Shown: one piece after another, positions 9,854 to 18,597 of the stretch
Numbering within the stretch: position 1 is the first letter of the stretch
Layout: each line of letters begins with the position of its first letter
DNA from: Aeromonas sp. FDAARGOS 1405
Lineage (GTDB): Bacteria; Pseudomonadota; Gammaproteobacteria; Enterobacterales; Aeromonadaceae
Length of the DNA stretch: 64,000 nt
Assembly (NCBI RefSeq): GCF_019048265.1
Contig: NZ_CP077311.1
Location: 1,593,501 to 1,657,500 of the forward strand
Reading direction: 5' to 3'
The notes under the pieces: generated by a model
Databases searched by the model: none
What the model was told of the DNA's origin: nothing
What the model saw: the letters and a program-made list of their open reading frames with translations, nothing else
Translations under genes and position numbers: made by a program

Positions 9854-9894
9854 AAACGGGGCGTCTTGACTGGTTGCAGCCAAGAGCCCCGTTT
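9854..9894 (+). terminator. Stem-loop after rluD
   Basis: AAACGGGGCGTCTTG and CAAGAGCCCCGTTT pair over about 14 bp with one bulge, followed by TTTCCATTTG-like sequence. It sits between the rluD stop and the pgeF start, so it is probably a partial terminator. The tail is not a clean U-run. Confidence 0.55.
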
Positions 9895-9927
9895 CCATTT
9901 GAACGATAGAGCGTGAAGGAGTGAGCA

Positions 9928-10665
9928 ATGAAATGGATTGAACCCGACTGGCCGGCGCCAGCACGCGTCCGGGCGCTTTCGACCACCCGTGACGGTGGTG
10001 TCAGCGAAGGGGTCTTTGCCGGTCTCAATCTGGGCGCCCACGTAGGGGACGAACCGGCCAGGGTCGAGGCCAACCGGGTCCGGCTACAGCAGGTGGCCGC
10101 CATCCCGGGGCCCCTCAACTGGCTCAATCAGGTGCACGGCACTGTCGTTCATCCGGTCAGCAGCCATTATGAGCAGGCGCCGGATGCCGATGCCGCCTGC
10201 GCCCATGAGGCGGATCAGGCCTGCATCGTGATGACCGCCGACTGTCTGCCGGTACTGTTTTGCGATCGGGCCGGCACAGTGGTGGCTGCCGCTCACGCCG
10301 GTTGGCGCGGACTGAAAGATGGTGTGCTGGAGGCGAGCATCGCCGCCATGGGCTGCGAGCAGGGTGAGATCCTGGCTTGGCTTGGCCCGGCCATCGGCCC
10401 CACTGCCTTTGAAGTGGGTGGCGAGGTGCGCGAGGCCTTTATGGCGGAGCAGGCCGAGGCTGCTGCTGCGTTCGTCCCTTCGTCCAATGAGGGTAAATGG
10501 CTGGCGGATATCTACCAGCTGGCCAGGCTGCGCCTTGCCCGCGCCGGCGTCACCGCCGTCTATGGTGGCGAATACTGCACCTTCAGCGACAGCGAGCAGT
10601 TCTACTCTTATCGTCGCAACGGCCAGACCGGCCGGATGGCCTCCATCATCTGGTTGGCGTCCTGA
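9928..10665 (+). CDS. pgeF: Peptidoglycan editing factor PgeF (YfiH/DUF152, multicopper polyphenol oxidase-like)
   Basis: A 245-residue member of the YfiH/LACC1 family. Conserved metal and active-site motifs are visible: LNQVHGTVV near residue 69, VMTADCLPVLFCD near residue 104 and AAHAGWRGLKDGV near residue 123, together giving the His-Cys-His zinc site. In E. coli the protein corrects misincorporated amino acids (L-Ser for L-Ala) in UDP-MurNAc precursors; older annotations call it polyphenol oxidase. The ATG at 9928 has GAAGGAG upstream. Confidence 0.92.
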   Translation: MKWIEPDWPAPARVRALSTTRDGGVSEGVFAGLNLGAHVGDEPARVEANRVRLQQVAAIPGPLNWLNQVHGTVVHPVSSHYEQAPDADAACAHEADQACIVMTADCLPVLFCDRAGTVVAAAHAGWRGLKDGVLEASIAAMGCEQGEILAWLGPAIGPTAFEVGGEVREAFMAEQAEAAAAFVPSSNEGKWLADIYQLARLRLARAGVTAVYGGEYCTFSDSEQFYSYRRNGQTGRMASIIWLAS

Positions 10666-10672
10666 TGAAGCT

Positions 10673-10700
10673 CCCCGCCCTGCATCTGGCAAGGGCGGGG
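10673..10700 (+). terminator. Possible terminator after pgeF
   Basis: CCCCGCCC and GGGCGGGG form a strong 8-bp GC stem with a 12-base loop directly after the pgeF stop. No U-run follows, so termination efficiency is uncertain. It separates pgeF from the heat-shock promoter of clpB. Confidence 0.4.
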
Positions 10701-10746
10701 ATCCTGCTCTCGCCCCCTCTTGCAGAAAAAATAACCAGCATCGCCC

Positions 10747-10774
10747 CTTGAAATAGCCCGTACGGGCCTCATCT
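10747..10774 (+). promoter_or_regulatory. Sigma-32 (RpoH) heat-shock promoter of clpB
   Basis: CTTGAAA at 10747-10753 is an exact -35 box for RpoH. CTCATCT at 10768-10774 is a near-match to the -10 CCCATNT, with a 14-base spacer. It is 66 bases upstream of the clpB ATG. clpB is a classical RpoH-regulated gene, so the assignment fits both sequence and context. Confidence 0.85.
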
Positions 10775-10839
10775 TTCATCTCAGAAAGTTATGTTGTTTG
10801 CCGCGCAAGCGGCGTCTGCCTGTTTGAAGGGGGAGTGCA

Positions 10840-13413
10840 ATGCGCCTCGATCGCCTTACCAGCAAATTCCAGATTGCTATTTCCGATGCCCAGTCTCTTG
10901 CGCTGGGTCGTGACCACCAATTCATCGAACCCGTTCATCTGATGACCGCCCTGGTCAATCAGGATGGCGGCTCCATCCGTCCGTTGCTCACTCTGACCGG
11001 GATGGATATCAATGCCCTGCGCTCGCGCCTTGGCGAGGAGCTGGATCGCCTACCGCGCGTCAGCGGTGTGGAAGGGGATGTACAGCTCTCCAACGGCCTC
11101 GGCCGCCTGCTCAACGTCTGTGACAAGCTGGCCCAGCAGCGCAAGGATCAGTTCATCTCCTCCGAACTGTTCGTGCTGGCGGCCCTCGACGAGAAGGGCA
11201 CGCTGGGCGAGCTGCTGCGCGCTCAGGGGCTGACCAAAGAGAAACTCGAAGCGGCCATCGACAAGGTGCGTGGCGGCAAGAAGGTGGAGGATGCCAACGC
11301 CGAGGAGAACCGTCAGGCGCTGGAGAAGTACACCATCGATCTGACCGAGCGGGCCGAACTCGGCAAGCTCGACCCGGTTATCGGCCGGGATGACGAGATC
11401 CGCCGCACCATTCAGGTGCTGCAACGTCGTACCAAGAACAACCCGGTGCTGATCGGGGCACCCGGTGTCGGTAAAACCGCCATCGTCGAGGGGCTGGCCC
11501 AGCGCATCATCAACGGCGAGGTGCCGGAGGGGCTCAAGAACAAGCGGGTGCTGTCGCTGGACATGGGGGCGCTAGTGGCGGGGGCCAAGTATCGCGGTGA
11601 GTTCGAGGAGCGGCTCAAGGCCGTGCTGACCGATCTCGCCAAGGAGGAGGGCAACGTCATCCTCTTTATCGACGAGCTGCACACCATGGTCGGCGCCGGC
11701 AAGGGCGAAGGGGCAATGGACGCGGGCAACATGCTCAAACCTGCGCTGGCCCGTGGCGACCTGCACTGCGTCGGCGCCACCACCCTGGATGAGTACCGTC
11801 AGTACATCGAAAAAGATGCCGCGCTGGAGCGTCGCTTCCAGAAGGTGCTGGTGGAAGAGCCGAGCGTGGAGGACACCATCGCCATCCTGCGCGGCCTGAA
11901 AGAGCGTTACGAGCTGCACCACCATGTGCAGATCACCGACCCCGCGATTGTGGCGGCGGCCCAGCTGTCGCACCGCTACATTGCGGATCGTCAGTTGCCG
12001 GACAAGGCCATCGACCTTATCGACGAGGCGGCAGCCAGCATCCGGTTGCAGATCGACTCCAAGCCCGAGGCGCTCGATCGTCTCGAGCGGCGCATCATCC
12101 AGCTCAAGCTGGAGCAGCAGGCGCTGATGAAGGAGGACGATGACGCCAGCCGCAAGCGTCTGGAGCTGATCAATCAGGAGATTGGCGAAAAAGATCGGGA
12201 ATACAACGAGCTGGACGAGGTATGGAAGGCCGAGAAGGCCGCCCTTGCCGGCACCCAGCATATCAAGGCTGCGCTGGAGCAGGCCCGTCAGGATCTCGAT
12301 GTGGCGCGCCGCGCAGGCGACCTGGGTCGGATGTCCGAGCTGCAGTACGGCCGCATTCCGGAGCTGGAGAAACAGCTGGATCTCGCCACTCAGGCCGAGA
12401 TGCAGGAGACCAGTCTGCTGCGCAACCGCGTTACCGACGTGGAGATTGCAGACGTCTTGGCCCGCTGGACCGGTATTCCGGTCGCCCGCATGTTGGAAGG
12501 GGAGCGCGACAAGCTGCTGCGGATGGAAGATCAGCTGCACAGCCGGGTGATTGGTCAGGAGGAGGCGGTCGATGCGGTCTCCAACGCCATTCGTCGCTCT
12601 CGTGCCGGTCTCTCCGATCCGAATCGCCCCATCGGCTCCTTCCTGTTCCTGGGGCCCACCGGGGTGGGCAAGACCGAGCTGTGCAAGGCGCTGGCGGAGT
12701 TCCTGTTCGATACCCAGGATGCCATGGTGCGGATCGATATGTCCGAGTTTATGGAGAAACACAGCGTGGCCCGTCTGGTGGGGGCGCCTCCCGGATACGT
12801 GGGTTATGAAGAGGGTGGTTATCTGACCGAGGCTGTGCGCCGTCGTCCCTACTCGGTGATCCTGCTGGACGAGGTGGAGAAGGCGCATCCGGATGTGTTC
12901 AACATCCTGTTGCAGGTGCTTGATGATGGCCGCCTGACCGATGGTCAGGGTCGGACCGTCGATTTCCGCAACTCGGTGGTGATCATGACCTCCAACCTCG
13001 GGTCGGATCTGATTCAGGAGCACCACTCCGAGAAGGATTACGACGAGATGAAGGCCATGCTGATGGATGTGCTGACCCGCAGTTTCCGGCCGGAGTTTAT
13101 CAACCGGATCGACGAGACAGTGGTGTTCCACCCCCTCGGCGAGGAGCACATCAAGTCCATCGCCCGCATCCAGCTCAAGAGCCTGATGGGCCGTCTCGAG
13201 GCTCAGGGTTACGAGGTGGAGGTGAGCGAAGCGCTGCTCGAGAAGCTGGTCCACGCTGGGTTCGACCCCGTCTATGGGGCGCGGCCTCTCAAACGGGCGA
13301 TCCAGCAGAAGGTGGAGAACCCGCTGGCGCAGGCGCTGCTCTCCGGTCGCATCGTTCCGGGCAAAAAACTGGTGCTGGGGGCCGACAGCAACGGCCTCAC
13401 CATGACCCAGTAA
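10840..13413 (+). CDS. clpB: ATP-dependent chaperone ClpB
   Basis: An 857-residue Hsp100 disaggregase, full length for the family. In order: N-terminal Clp repeat domain (about 1-145), first AAA+ domain with Walker A GAPGVGKT near 206-213 and Walker B LFIDELH, coiled-coil M domain (about 400-525), and second AAA+ domain with Walker A GPTGVGKT near 605-612, ending in the sensor-2 GARPLKR motif. The hexamer threads aggregated proteins through its pore with DnaK/DnaJ/GrpE help. The ATG at 10840 follows GGGGGAG. An internal start making the short ClpB form may exist, but I did not pin one down. Confidence 0.98.
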   Translation: MRLDRLTSKFQIAISDAQSLALGRDHQFIEPVHLMTALVNQDGGSIRPLLTLTGMDINALRSRLGEELDRLPRVSGVEGDVQLSNGLGRLLNVCDKLAQQRKDQFISSELFVLAALDEKGTLGELLRAQGLTKEKLEAAIDKVRGGKKVEDANAEENRQALEKYTIDLTERAELGKLDPVIGRDDEIRRTIQVLQRRTKNNPVLIGAPGVGKTAIVEGLAQRIINGEVPEGLKNKRVLSLDMGALVAGAKYRGEFEERLKAVLTDLAKEEGNVILFIDELHTMVGAGKGEGAMDAGNMLKPALARGDLHCVGATTLDEYRQYIEKDAALERRFQKVLVEEPSVEDTIAILRGLKERYELHHHVQITDPAIVAAAQLSHRYIADRQLPDKAIDLIDEAAASIRLQIDSKPEALDRLERRIIQLKLEQQALMKEDDDASRKRLELINQEIGEKDREYNELDEVWKAEKAALAGTQHIKAALEQARQDLDVARRAGDLGRMSELQYGRIPELEKQLDLATQAEMQETSLLRNRVTDVEIADVLARWTGIPVARMLEGERDKLLRMEDQLHSRVIGQEEAVDAVSNAIRRSRAGLSDPNRPIGSFLFLGPTGVGKTELCKALAEFLFDTQDAMVRIDMSEFMEKHSVARLVGAPPGYVGYEEGGYLTEAVRRRPYSVILLDEVEKAHPDVFNILLQVLDDGRLTDGQGRTVDFRNSVVIMTSNLGSDLIQEHHSEKDYDEMKAMLMDVLTRSFRPEFINRIDETVVFHPLGEEHIKSIARIQLKSLMGRLEAQGYEVEVSEALLEKLVHAGFDPVYGARPLKRAIQQKVENPLAQALLSGRIVPGKKLVLGADSNGLTMTQ

Positions 13414-13435
13414 CTAGTCTCGCATCTATATTTGC

Positions 13436-13459
13436 AACGCCAGCCCTCGGGCTGGCGTT
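13436..13459 (+). terminator. Hairpin after clpB, probable terminator
   Basis: AACGCCAGCCC and GGGCTGGCGTT form an 11-bp GC-rich stem with a two-base loop, 23 bases after the clpB stop. The sequence after it (GTCGTATC) is only moderately U-rich. It is the only visible candidate to end the clpB transcript. Confidence 0.6.
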
Positions 13460-13488
13460 GTCGTATCTGGTGGCGGGGATTCGGGCGC

Positions 13489-13515
13489 AAAAAAACGGCA
13501 ATCAGAAGATTGCCG
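13489..13515 (-). terminator. Rho-independent terminator on the minus strand, 184 bases after asnA
   Basis: CGGCAATC and GATTGCCG form an 8-bp stem with a 4-base loop, and on the minus strand seven U follow (A-run at 13489-13495). It would terminate transcripts coming from asnA. The long distance from the asnA stop leaves room for a structured 3' UTR or a small RNA. Confidence 0.75.
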
Positions 13516-13698
13516 GGAGGAATGTAGTGACGCGACCTGACGTGGGTTGAGCGGGTCGCAGGGGCAAGCCCCCGATTGCGAAGCAAGGCCGCTGCCGGTC
13601 TTGCCTCTTACAGCCTGCCGGGGATGCGCTCGCTCAACCCCGACGGCCACCTGCCTGTTGCCATGCCCGCGCGATGACGCCAGCATAGCCTTCATTCG
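13516..13698 (-). ncRNA. Structured non-coding stretch between asnA and its terminator (candidate 3'-UTR RNA)
   Basis: No credible ORF is present. GGGTTGAGCG (13544-13553) and CGCTCAACCC (13631-13640) are perfect 10-base complements. Between them lie a GGGG/CCCC hairpin (13561-13572) and a longer one, GCAAG...CTTGC (13583-13604). GCGACC (13532-13537) and GGTCGC (13554-13559) offer a competing pairing. A clear minus-strand terminator follows at 13489-13515. I recognise no Rfam family. It may be an asnA 3'-UTR-derived small RNA or simply a structured trailer. Confidence 0.4.
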
Positions 13699-14691
13699 TT
13701 ACAGCATGCCTTGCACGGCGGCTTTCATCTCGGCCGGCCAGACACCAACCTGCACCTGACCAATATGCTCTTTTTGCAGCAGCAGCATGGCCAGACGGGA
13801 TTGGCCGATGCCGCCGCCGATGGTCTGCGGCATCCGTGCGGCCAGCAGATCCTGATGCCAGTCATACTGCAGGCGATCCTCGTCGCCGGTGATGGCCAGC
13901 TGGCGGCGCAGCGCCTCGGCATCGACCCGGATCCCCATGGAGGAGATCTCGAAGCTGTCTTGCAGCACCGGGTTCCACACCAGAATGTCACCGTTCAGAC
14001 CCGCCAGACCCAGCTCGTTGTGGCTGCTCCAGTCGTCGTAGTCCGGGGCGCGCACATCGTGGCGCTCACCGTGGGAGAGGGCACCGCCGATACCGATCAG
14101 GAACACGGCGCCCAGCTCTTTGGCGATGGCACGCTCGCGACCCTTGGCATCGAGGTCCGGGTAACGGGCCAGCAGCTCTTCGCTGTGCAGGAACTGGATC
14201 TCGGCTGGCAGGAAGGGGGTCAGCTCATGCTCGGCGCAGACTGCGCGCTCGGTGGCCTTGATGGCGGCCCAGATACCGCGCACGGTTTCCTGCAGATAGG
14301 CCAGATCGCGGCGCTCGCTCGGCATCACCTTCTCCCAGTCCCACTGATCCACGTAGACGGAGTGGATGGGGGTGAGCTTGTCTTCATCCGGACGCAGTGC
14401 CTTCATGTGGGTGTAGATCCCTTCGCCCGGGCCGAAGCCGAAGCGACCCAGGGTCTGACGCTTCCATTTGGCCAGTGAATGGACCACTTCGTAGCTGTGC
14501 TCCGGCAGGGTCTTCACTTTGACCTGCACTGCATTCTCATGGCCAGAGAGGTTGTCCTGAGTGCCATCACCGACACGGCTCAGAATGGGGGCTTGCACCT
14601 CCATCAGACCCAGTTGCTGGGCGAGTTGGCGGGAGAACATCTCTTTGACGAAGCTGATCTGCTGTTGGCTGCGAATGTAGTGCTGTTTCAT
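13699..14691 (-). CDS. asnA: Aspartate--ammonia ligase (asparagine synthetase A)
   Basis: A 330-residue enzyme, the same length as E. coli AsnA. It makes asparagine from aspartate, ammonia and ATP and has a class II aminoacyl-tRNA-synthetase-like fold. Visible motifs include [18 protein letters not shown] near residue 29 and [16 protein letters not shown] near the C-terminus, the latter the class II motif 3 region. The start at 14691 ([14 protein letters not shown]) matches the family; a longer in-frame reading to 14799 has only non-ATG starts. It is divergent from its known regulator asnC. Confidence 0.96.
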   Translation of the reverse strand: MKQHYIRSQQQISFVKEMFSRQLAQQLGLMEVQAPILSRVGDGTQDNLSGHENAVQVKVKTLPEHSYEVVHSLAKWKRQTLGRFGFGPGEGIYTHMKALRPDEDKLTPIHSVYVDQWDWEKVMPSERRDLAYLQETVRGIWAAIKATERAVCAEHELTPFLPAEIQFLHSEELLARYPDLDAKGRERAIAKELGAVFLIGIGGALSHGERHDVRAPDYDDWSSHNELGLAGLNGDILVWNPVLQDSFEISSMGIRVDAEALRRQLAITGDEDRLQYDWHQDLLAARMPQTIGGGIGQSRLAMLLLQKEHIGQVQVGVWPAEMKAAVQGML

Positions 14692-14845
14692 GCTGAATTC
14701 CTGTTTCAAACCCCGTTGGATGTGGTGATTCTTCAACGGATTGCCAACCAAATTCAATATTCGATAATAAAAATAGGCTTTGTTTGTTTTTTTCTTCAAA
14801 ATAAGGATGCTTTTAATGACGTATCGCTAACGGGAGGACAAAAAA
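14692..14845. promoter_or_regulatory. asnA-asnC divergent control region
   Basis: This 154-base AT-rich gap between the divergent starts must hold both promoters. In E. coli AsnC activates asnA in the absence of asparagine and represses itself; the same divergent layout is kept here. No single AsnC site can be defined by eye. GGGAGG at 14835-14840 is the asnC ribosome-binding site. Confidence 0.6.
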
Positions 14846-15307
14846 ATGCCGGAAAATTACCGGATCGATAATCTCGATCAAGCCATCCTCTCCGCTCTGA
14901 TGGAGAATGCGCGTATTCCTTATGCCGAACTGGCGAAACAACTGGCAGTCAGCCCGGGCACCATCCATGTGCGGGTGGAGAAGATGAAACAGGCGGGGAT
15001 CATCGAGGGGACACGGGTGCAGGTTAACCCCAAGAAGCTGGGTTACGACGTCTGCTGCTTTATCGGGATCAATCTGAAGAGTGCCAAGGATTACCCCTCG
15101 GCACTGGCCAAGCTGCAGGCGCTGGACGAAGTGGTGGAAGCCTACTACACCACGGGCCACTACAGCATCTTCATGAAGGTGATGACACGCTCCATCGACG
15201 AGCTGCAGATAGTGCTGATCAACAAGATCCAGACCATCGACGAGATCCAGTCCACTGAAACCCTGATTTCACTGCAAAACCCGATCCTGCGGGATGTGAA
15301 ACCCTGA
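14846..15307 (+). CDS. asnC: Transcriptional regulator AsnC
   Basis: A 153-residue Lrp/AsnC-family protein. The N-terminal helix-turn-helix covers about residues 1-60 (YAELAKQLAVSPGTIHVRVE) and the C-terminal RAM ligand-binding domain about 65-150 (CFIGINLKSAKDYPSAL, YYTTGHYSIFMKVM). It is nearly co-linear with E. coli AsnC, which senses asparagine and controls asnA and its own gene. Strong Shine-Dalgarno GGGAGG upstream. Confidence 0.95.
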   Translation: MPENYRIDNLDQAILSALMENARIPYAELAKQLAVSPGTIHVRVEKMKQAGIIEGTRVQVNPKKLGYDVCCFIGINLKSAKDYPSALAKLQALDEVVEAYYTTGHYSIFMKVMTRSIDELQIVLINKIQTIDEIQSTETLISLQNPILRDVKP

Positions 15308-15323
15308 CCCCTTGATCAGGGTT
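15300..15323. terminator. Convergent hairpin between asnC and the solute-binding gene
   Basis: AACCCTGA and TCAGGGTT form an 8-bp stem around an 8-base loop, spanning both stop codons of the convergent genes. No U-run is present on either strand, so termination strength is doubtful. Confidence 0.35.
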
Positions 15324-16080
15324 CGATATAGGGGATGGCGTACTTGTCGTAGAGGGCCTTGAGGCTGCCGTTTCGCTTCATGCGCAGCAGTTCGGCATCG
15401 TAGGCCGCCATCAGGGCGGGGGTCTGTGCATCTGCTCGTGCGCGGGCCCAGGTGTTGAAGTAGGGGCTGCTCTTGAGCGGTTTGGGCAGGTAATCGACCT
15501 TACCCGTCAGCCCCTCCTCCTTGATCTGGGTGAAGGCGGTGACCAGCGGCATGGGCACGGTATCGATCCGTCCGGCCAGCAGTTTACGCAGTTGCAGCTG
15601 GTTCATGGTGATCTCCTGAAACTGATAGGCCGGGTCGGTCATGGCCGCTGCCAGTTCAGGGGTATAGGAGAAATCCTTGGTCACGCCGATGCGCCAGGGT
15701 TTGAGATCGGCCAGCGTTTCGTAGCGGATCTTCATCAGGTCCGCCTTGCGTACAAAGAAGTGCCAGCTGTGGCGAAGATGGGCCTGTTGGGGATAGATGA
15801 GATAACTCTCCCGCTCCGCCTTGTAGGAGTGGGTCATCACCAGGTCGCAGGCGCCGGTTTCGGCATTGCGGGTGAGGCGGGCACCGGAGTCGGCCAGCTC
15901 GATCCGAAAGGGCGTCTCCAGCTTGTCGAATATGGCGGTGACGATATCGATATCAAGACCCTGGGGTTTCTGATCGGCATCGAGATACTTGAGCGGGGGC
16001 TCCATGGTGCCGCAGATCACCAGCTCTTTGGCGGGCAATCCGAGTGGAAACAGCAAACAAAACAGGGGGATCACACGCAA
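15316..16080 (-). CDS. Periplasmic solute-binding protein, family 3
   Basis: A 254-residue protein if translation begins at the TTG at 16080, chosen because AGGAG stands seven bases upstream and the product starts with a basic residue and a hydrophobic signal peptide (residues 2-18) ending LPAKE. The mature part begins LVICGTMEPPLKYLDADQKP and continues GLDIDIVTAIFDKL, the hallmark of SBP_bac_3 proteins that bind amino acids or similar small solutes. No permease or ATPase gene is adjacent, so it may be an orphan binding protein or a sensor-type homologue. The ligand cannot be told from sequence. The reading frame extends further upstream without a plausible start. Confidence 0.8.
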   Translation of the reverse strand: MRVIPLFCLLFPLGLPAKELVICGTMEPPLKYLDADQKPQGLDIDIVTAIFDKLETPFRIELADSGARLTRNAETGACDLVMTHSYKAERESYLIYPQQAHLRHSWHFFVRKADLMKIRYETLADLKPWRIGVTKDFSYTPELAAAMTDPAYQFQEITMNQLQLRKLLAGRIDTVPMPLVTAFTQIKEEGLTGKVDYLPKPLKSSPYFNTWARARADAQTPALMAAYDAELLRMKRNGSLKALYDKYAIPYIEP

Positions 16081-16167
16081 ACTACGTCTCCTGAGCCCGT
16101 TTGAAGATATTCCAAGACCTGATTCCAGTATATTGGATGGCACCTGATCCGTTAGAAGCGACTGTTT

Positions 16168-16704
16168 ATGGCAAATCCTGAAATCGAGAGCCCGCTGGAC
16201 GGGATCGACAAGTTGACCGTCTCGCTCTACCGCCTTGGCTTGAGTGCAGCTGCCCTGTTGCTGCTTTGCCGCGGTGCGGCGCTGCTGAGCGGGATGGCAC
16301 TGCTCCCGTCGGCACAATGGTTGATGTCGCTGGCAGTGGCAAGCGCAATCTGCGGCTTCTCGCTGCATATCTACGACAAGCGGATTCGCCTGATTCTGCA
16401 GGGATTTGGTTGGGGCGCGCTGGCCCTGGCTGCGGTAGGAGCGCCGGATGCGCTGGTGCTGGGAGCGGCCTTGGCGACCCTCTCCGGGCTGGCGTTCAAG
16501 GAGCAGTTTTGCTTCGCCATTCCCGGCATCAAGCTGGTGCCCGTATTGCTGCCGGCGTTATGGCTGCTGGAGTGGTTGCGGGTGGAGTGGGCCGCCGCAC
16601 TGGTGGCGCTGGCCTGCGGGGCCCTGTTGACCTTGCTGGCGCTGGCCAAGTGGCGGATGCCCCTGCACTTCGATATCGGTGACAAGGGGCGTTACCAGAT
16701 CTAG
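16168..16704 (+). CDS. DUF2301-like integral membrane protein
   Basis: A 178-residue protein with about five or six hydrophobic helices: roughly residues 20-45, 50-65, 80-95, 97-110, 125-140 and 143-160. The segment LAFKEQFCFAIPGIKLVPVLLP, with charged and aromatic residues inside the membrane region, resembles the DUF2301 family, which has no known function; I recall the family from memory, so this is tentative. Its stop codon overlaps that of the convergent CBS-domain gene. No operon partner is evident. Confidence 0.65.
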   Translation: MANPEIESPLDGIDKLTVSLYRLGLSAAALLLLCRGAALLSGMALLPSAQWLMSLAVASAICGFSLHIYDKRIRLILQGFGWGALALAAVGAPDALVLGAALATLSGLAFKEQFCFAIPGIKLVPVLLPALWLLEWLRVEWAAALVALACGALLTLLALAKWRMPLHFDIGDKGRYQI

Positions 16705-17105
16705 GTCTGCTGGCACACCTTCATCTGCTGGTTGAGGGCCTGCATCACCTGACGGCGGCTGATGATGCCGACCACCTTGCCCTGTTGCTGCACCGGGTAG
16801 ATCTTGGGCTTGGCGTCAGCCATCTGGCGGGCCAGCTCCAGAATACTGTCATCCGGCCCGACCGAGAGGGGCGAACGGTTCATCAGATCCTCCACCCGGG
16901 TGCGGGTATCGCAGTGGTAGCTGCCGGTGAGCAGGCTGGGAATGCAATCTTGTTCGGAAAGAAAGCCGATCAGCCGTTTCTGCTCATCCAGCACCGGCAG
17001 GCCGCCAAGACCCGATTGATGCAGGCGATCCAGCGCCTCGGCCAGGCCGAGTCCGGCAGTCAGGGAGTGGGTCAGGCGACCCATGTGGTGGTGTACTTTC
17101 AGCAT
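16701..17105 (-). CDS. CBS-domain pair protein
   Basis: A 134-residue stand-alone protein made of two CBS motifs: about residues 8-60 (GGLPVLDEQKRLIGFLSEQD) and 75-130 (IYPVQQQGKVVGIISRRQV). CBS pairs bind adenosyl ligands such as AMP, ATP or SAM and often tune other proteins. The ATG at 17105 is preceded by GGAG with 8-base spacing. It converges on, and overlaps by 4 bases, the membrane protein gene. Partner and ligand are unknown. Confidence 0.85.
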   Translation of the reverse strand: MLKVHHHMGRLTHSLTAGLGLAEALDRLHQSGLGGLPVLDEQKRLIGFLSEQDCIPSLLTGSYHCDTRTRVEDLMNRSPLSVGPDDSILELARQMADAKPKIYPVQQQGKVVGIISRRQVMQALNQQMKVCQQT

Positions 17106-17267
17106 GGTGGTAACTCCGCAAGAGGGGGATGCCGCCACTATGACGCGGGTGGGTGGCCCGCGACCAATGGCTTGTGTCGCAGAGATTGATAGGCACCGGC
17201 CATCGGCGGTGATCCGCTGGCAGGCGGGCTTCGTTCATGCAAGACCATGAAAGGGAAAGGAGATCGT

Positions 17268-17972
17268 ATGCGTGCATTGGTTACGGGCTGCGGCCGTCGA
17301 CTCGGATTTTATCTCTGTGAACAGCTGGTGGCAGCGGGTTGGCAGGTGACGGGCAGCTATCGCAGCGAGCGGCCGGAGCTAGCCACGCTGGCAGCACTGG
17401 GGGTCGAACTGGTGCTGGCGGATTTTGGCCGGGAAGATGACGTTGGCAAGCTGATCGATGTGCTGGCTGCCCATCAGGATCTGGCGCTGGTGATCCACAA
17501 CGCCTCGGCCTTCGAGCCGCAGGCAACTGATCCGGCGGCGCAACTGGCCCAATTCGAGCAGTTCTACCGGGTACACATGGCGGCCCCCTTCCAGCTAAAC
17601 CGGGCGTTGGCCCCCCAGCTTGCCAGCAACCCCAACGCCAGCATCATTCACATCACCGATATCTATATCCATGCCCCGGCCCCCCGTTTTGCCAGCTATG
17701 TGGCGACCAAGGCGGGAGCCCATTCGCTGGCCATGAGCTTTGCCCGCGAGCTGGCGCCTGCGGTGCGGGTCAACACTATAGAGCCGGGGCCGATCCTGTT
17801 TCTCGACGAGCATGACGAGGCATGGCGCCAGCAGGTGTTGGCGAAAACACCGCTGGCGCGGGAGGGTGGACTTGAGCCCATCTGGCAGGCGGTGCAGTTA
17901 CTGATGGGGAACAGTTATATGACGGGGGCCAGCATCAAGGTAGATGGCGGGCGGGCGCTGGCCACCCTCTGA
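17268..17972 (+). CDS. folM: Dihydromonapterin reductase FolM-like short-chain dehydrogenase
   Basis: A 234-residue short-chain dehydrogenase. The N-terminal MRALVTGCGRRLGFYLCEQL has the TGxxxxxG cofactor motif with an arginine suited to NADPH. The catalytic Tyr/Lys pair is in SYVATKAGAHSLAMSFAREL, and the C-terminus is GASIKVDGGRAL. FolM reduces dihydromonapterin to tetrahydromonapterin and has weak dihydrofolate reductase activity. AAGGAGA lies just upstream of the ATG at 17268. Its last 75 bases overlap the convergent folK-like gene, which supports a shared pterin role. A generic SDR function cannot be excluded. Confidence 0.85.
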   Translation: MRALVTGCGRRLGFYLCEQLVAAGWQVTGSYRSERPELATLAALGVELVLADFGREDDVGKLIDVLAAHQDLALVIHNASAFEPQATDPAAQLAQFEQFYRVHMAAPFQLNRALAPQLASNPNASIIHITDIYIHAPAPRFASYVATKAGAHSLAMSFARELAPAVRVNTIEPGPILFLDEHDEAWRQQVLAKTPLAREGGLEPIWQAVQLLMGNSYMTGASIKVDGGRALATL

Positions 17973-18473
17973 TAGGTTGCCGAGCACCAGCGGCCCCAGC
18001 CCGACCTGCCGAGTCAGCAAGCCTTTGCCGGGTTTGAGTTTGCCCGACGGGGCGGGGAGCGTCACTTGCAGCGCCACCTTGGGCTCATGCACCTCGCCAT
18101 GGCCATAGAGCTCGGCCAGCAGCTCCGCCAGATAGGAATCGACCTCTGCCGAGGCAAAGTCACCGCTCCTGTTGCTGGCCAGAATATCGATGTCGAGCGG
18201 CCGATCGTGCACCTTGCAGAGTGGATCGCTGCGATCCCGGCCGTGAGCTACCTCAAGGGCGACAAAGTGCTGCTTGAGGCGGGCGGCATCGAGCGGGCTC
18301 TCCACCACCAGCAGGCAGTTGAGAAAGTCGTGGCAGGAGTGCATTCCCACCGGCTTGGTGCGGATCACCGAACTCAGCCGCAGGGGGCCGACGTTCACAA
18401 ACAGCTCGGCCAGCGCGCGGCTGACATGGATGTGCGGGTCAATATTGGATCCAATGCTACACAGATAGAACAT
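17898..18473 (-). CDS. Divergent FolK-like pterin pyrophosphokinase (HPPK family)
   Basis: A 191-residue protein whose first 120 residues match HPPK: FYLCSIGSNIDPHIHV (substrate loop), DFLNCLLVVES, and HDRPLDIDIL with the two metal-binding aspartates near residue 112. The usual C-terminal region is replaced by a longer unrelated tail that includes SYLAELLAELYGHGE and extends 75 bases into folM on the other strand. The standard folK normally sits with pcnB and panBC, so this looks like a second, specialised copy. Pairing with folM suggests a role in monapterin or another pterin. Start at 18473 gives the classical N-terminus; a longer reading to 18521 is possible. Confidence 0.75.
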   Translation of the reverse strand: MFYLCSIGSNIDPHIHVSRALAELFVNVGPLRLSSVIRTKPVGMHSCHDFLNCLLVVESPLDAARLKQHFVALEVAHGRDRSDPLCKVHDRPLDIDILASNRSGDFASAEVDSYLAELLAELYGHGEVHEPKVALQVTLPAPSGKLKPGKGLLTRQVGLGPLVLGNLSEGGQRPPAIYLDAGPRHITVPHQ

Positions 18474-18597
18474 GCTCACCTTCCCGGGGTTGGGCTCATC
18501 TGAAATGTATACGCAGCTCACGGTTATCGGATTAACTATGGCTTAACATTGTCTTATCTATTGTGATCCGGCACTGATTGGCAGAAAGGAGGTTTGC

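Noticed and set aside
15316..16368. A 350-codon version of the solute-binding protein.
   Set aside because: The first 96 codons overlap the divergent membrane-protein gene and have no signal-peptide character. The TTG at 16080 has AGGAG and starts a proper signal peptide.
18561..18590. A sigma-54-like promoter (GGCAC...GGC) and a glmY homologue upstream of glrK.
   Set aside because: The GG-to-GC distance is one base short of the required spacing, and the following sequence does not resemble glmY; it encodes the 30-codon ORF.
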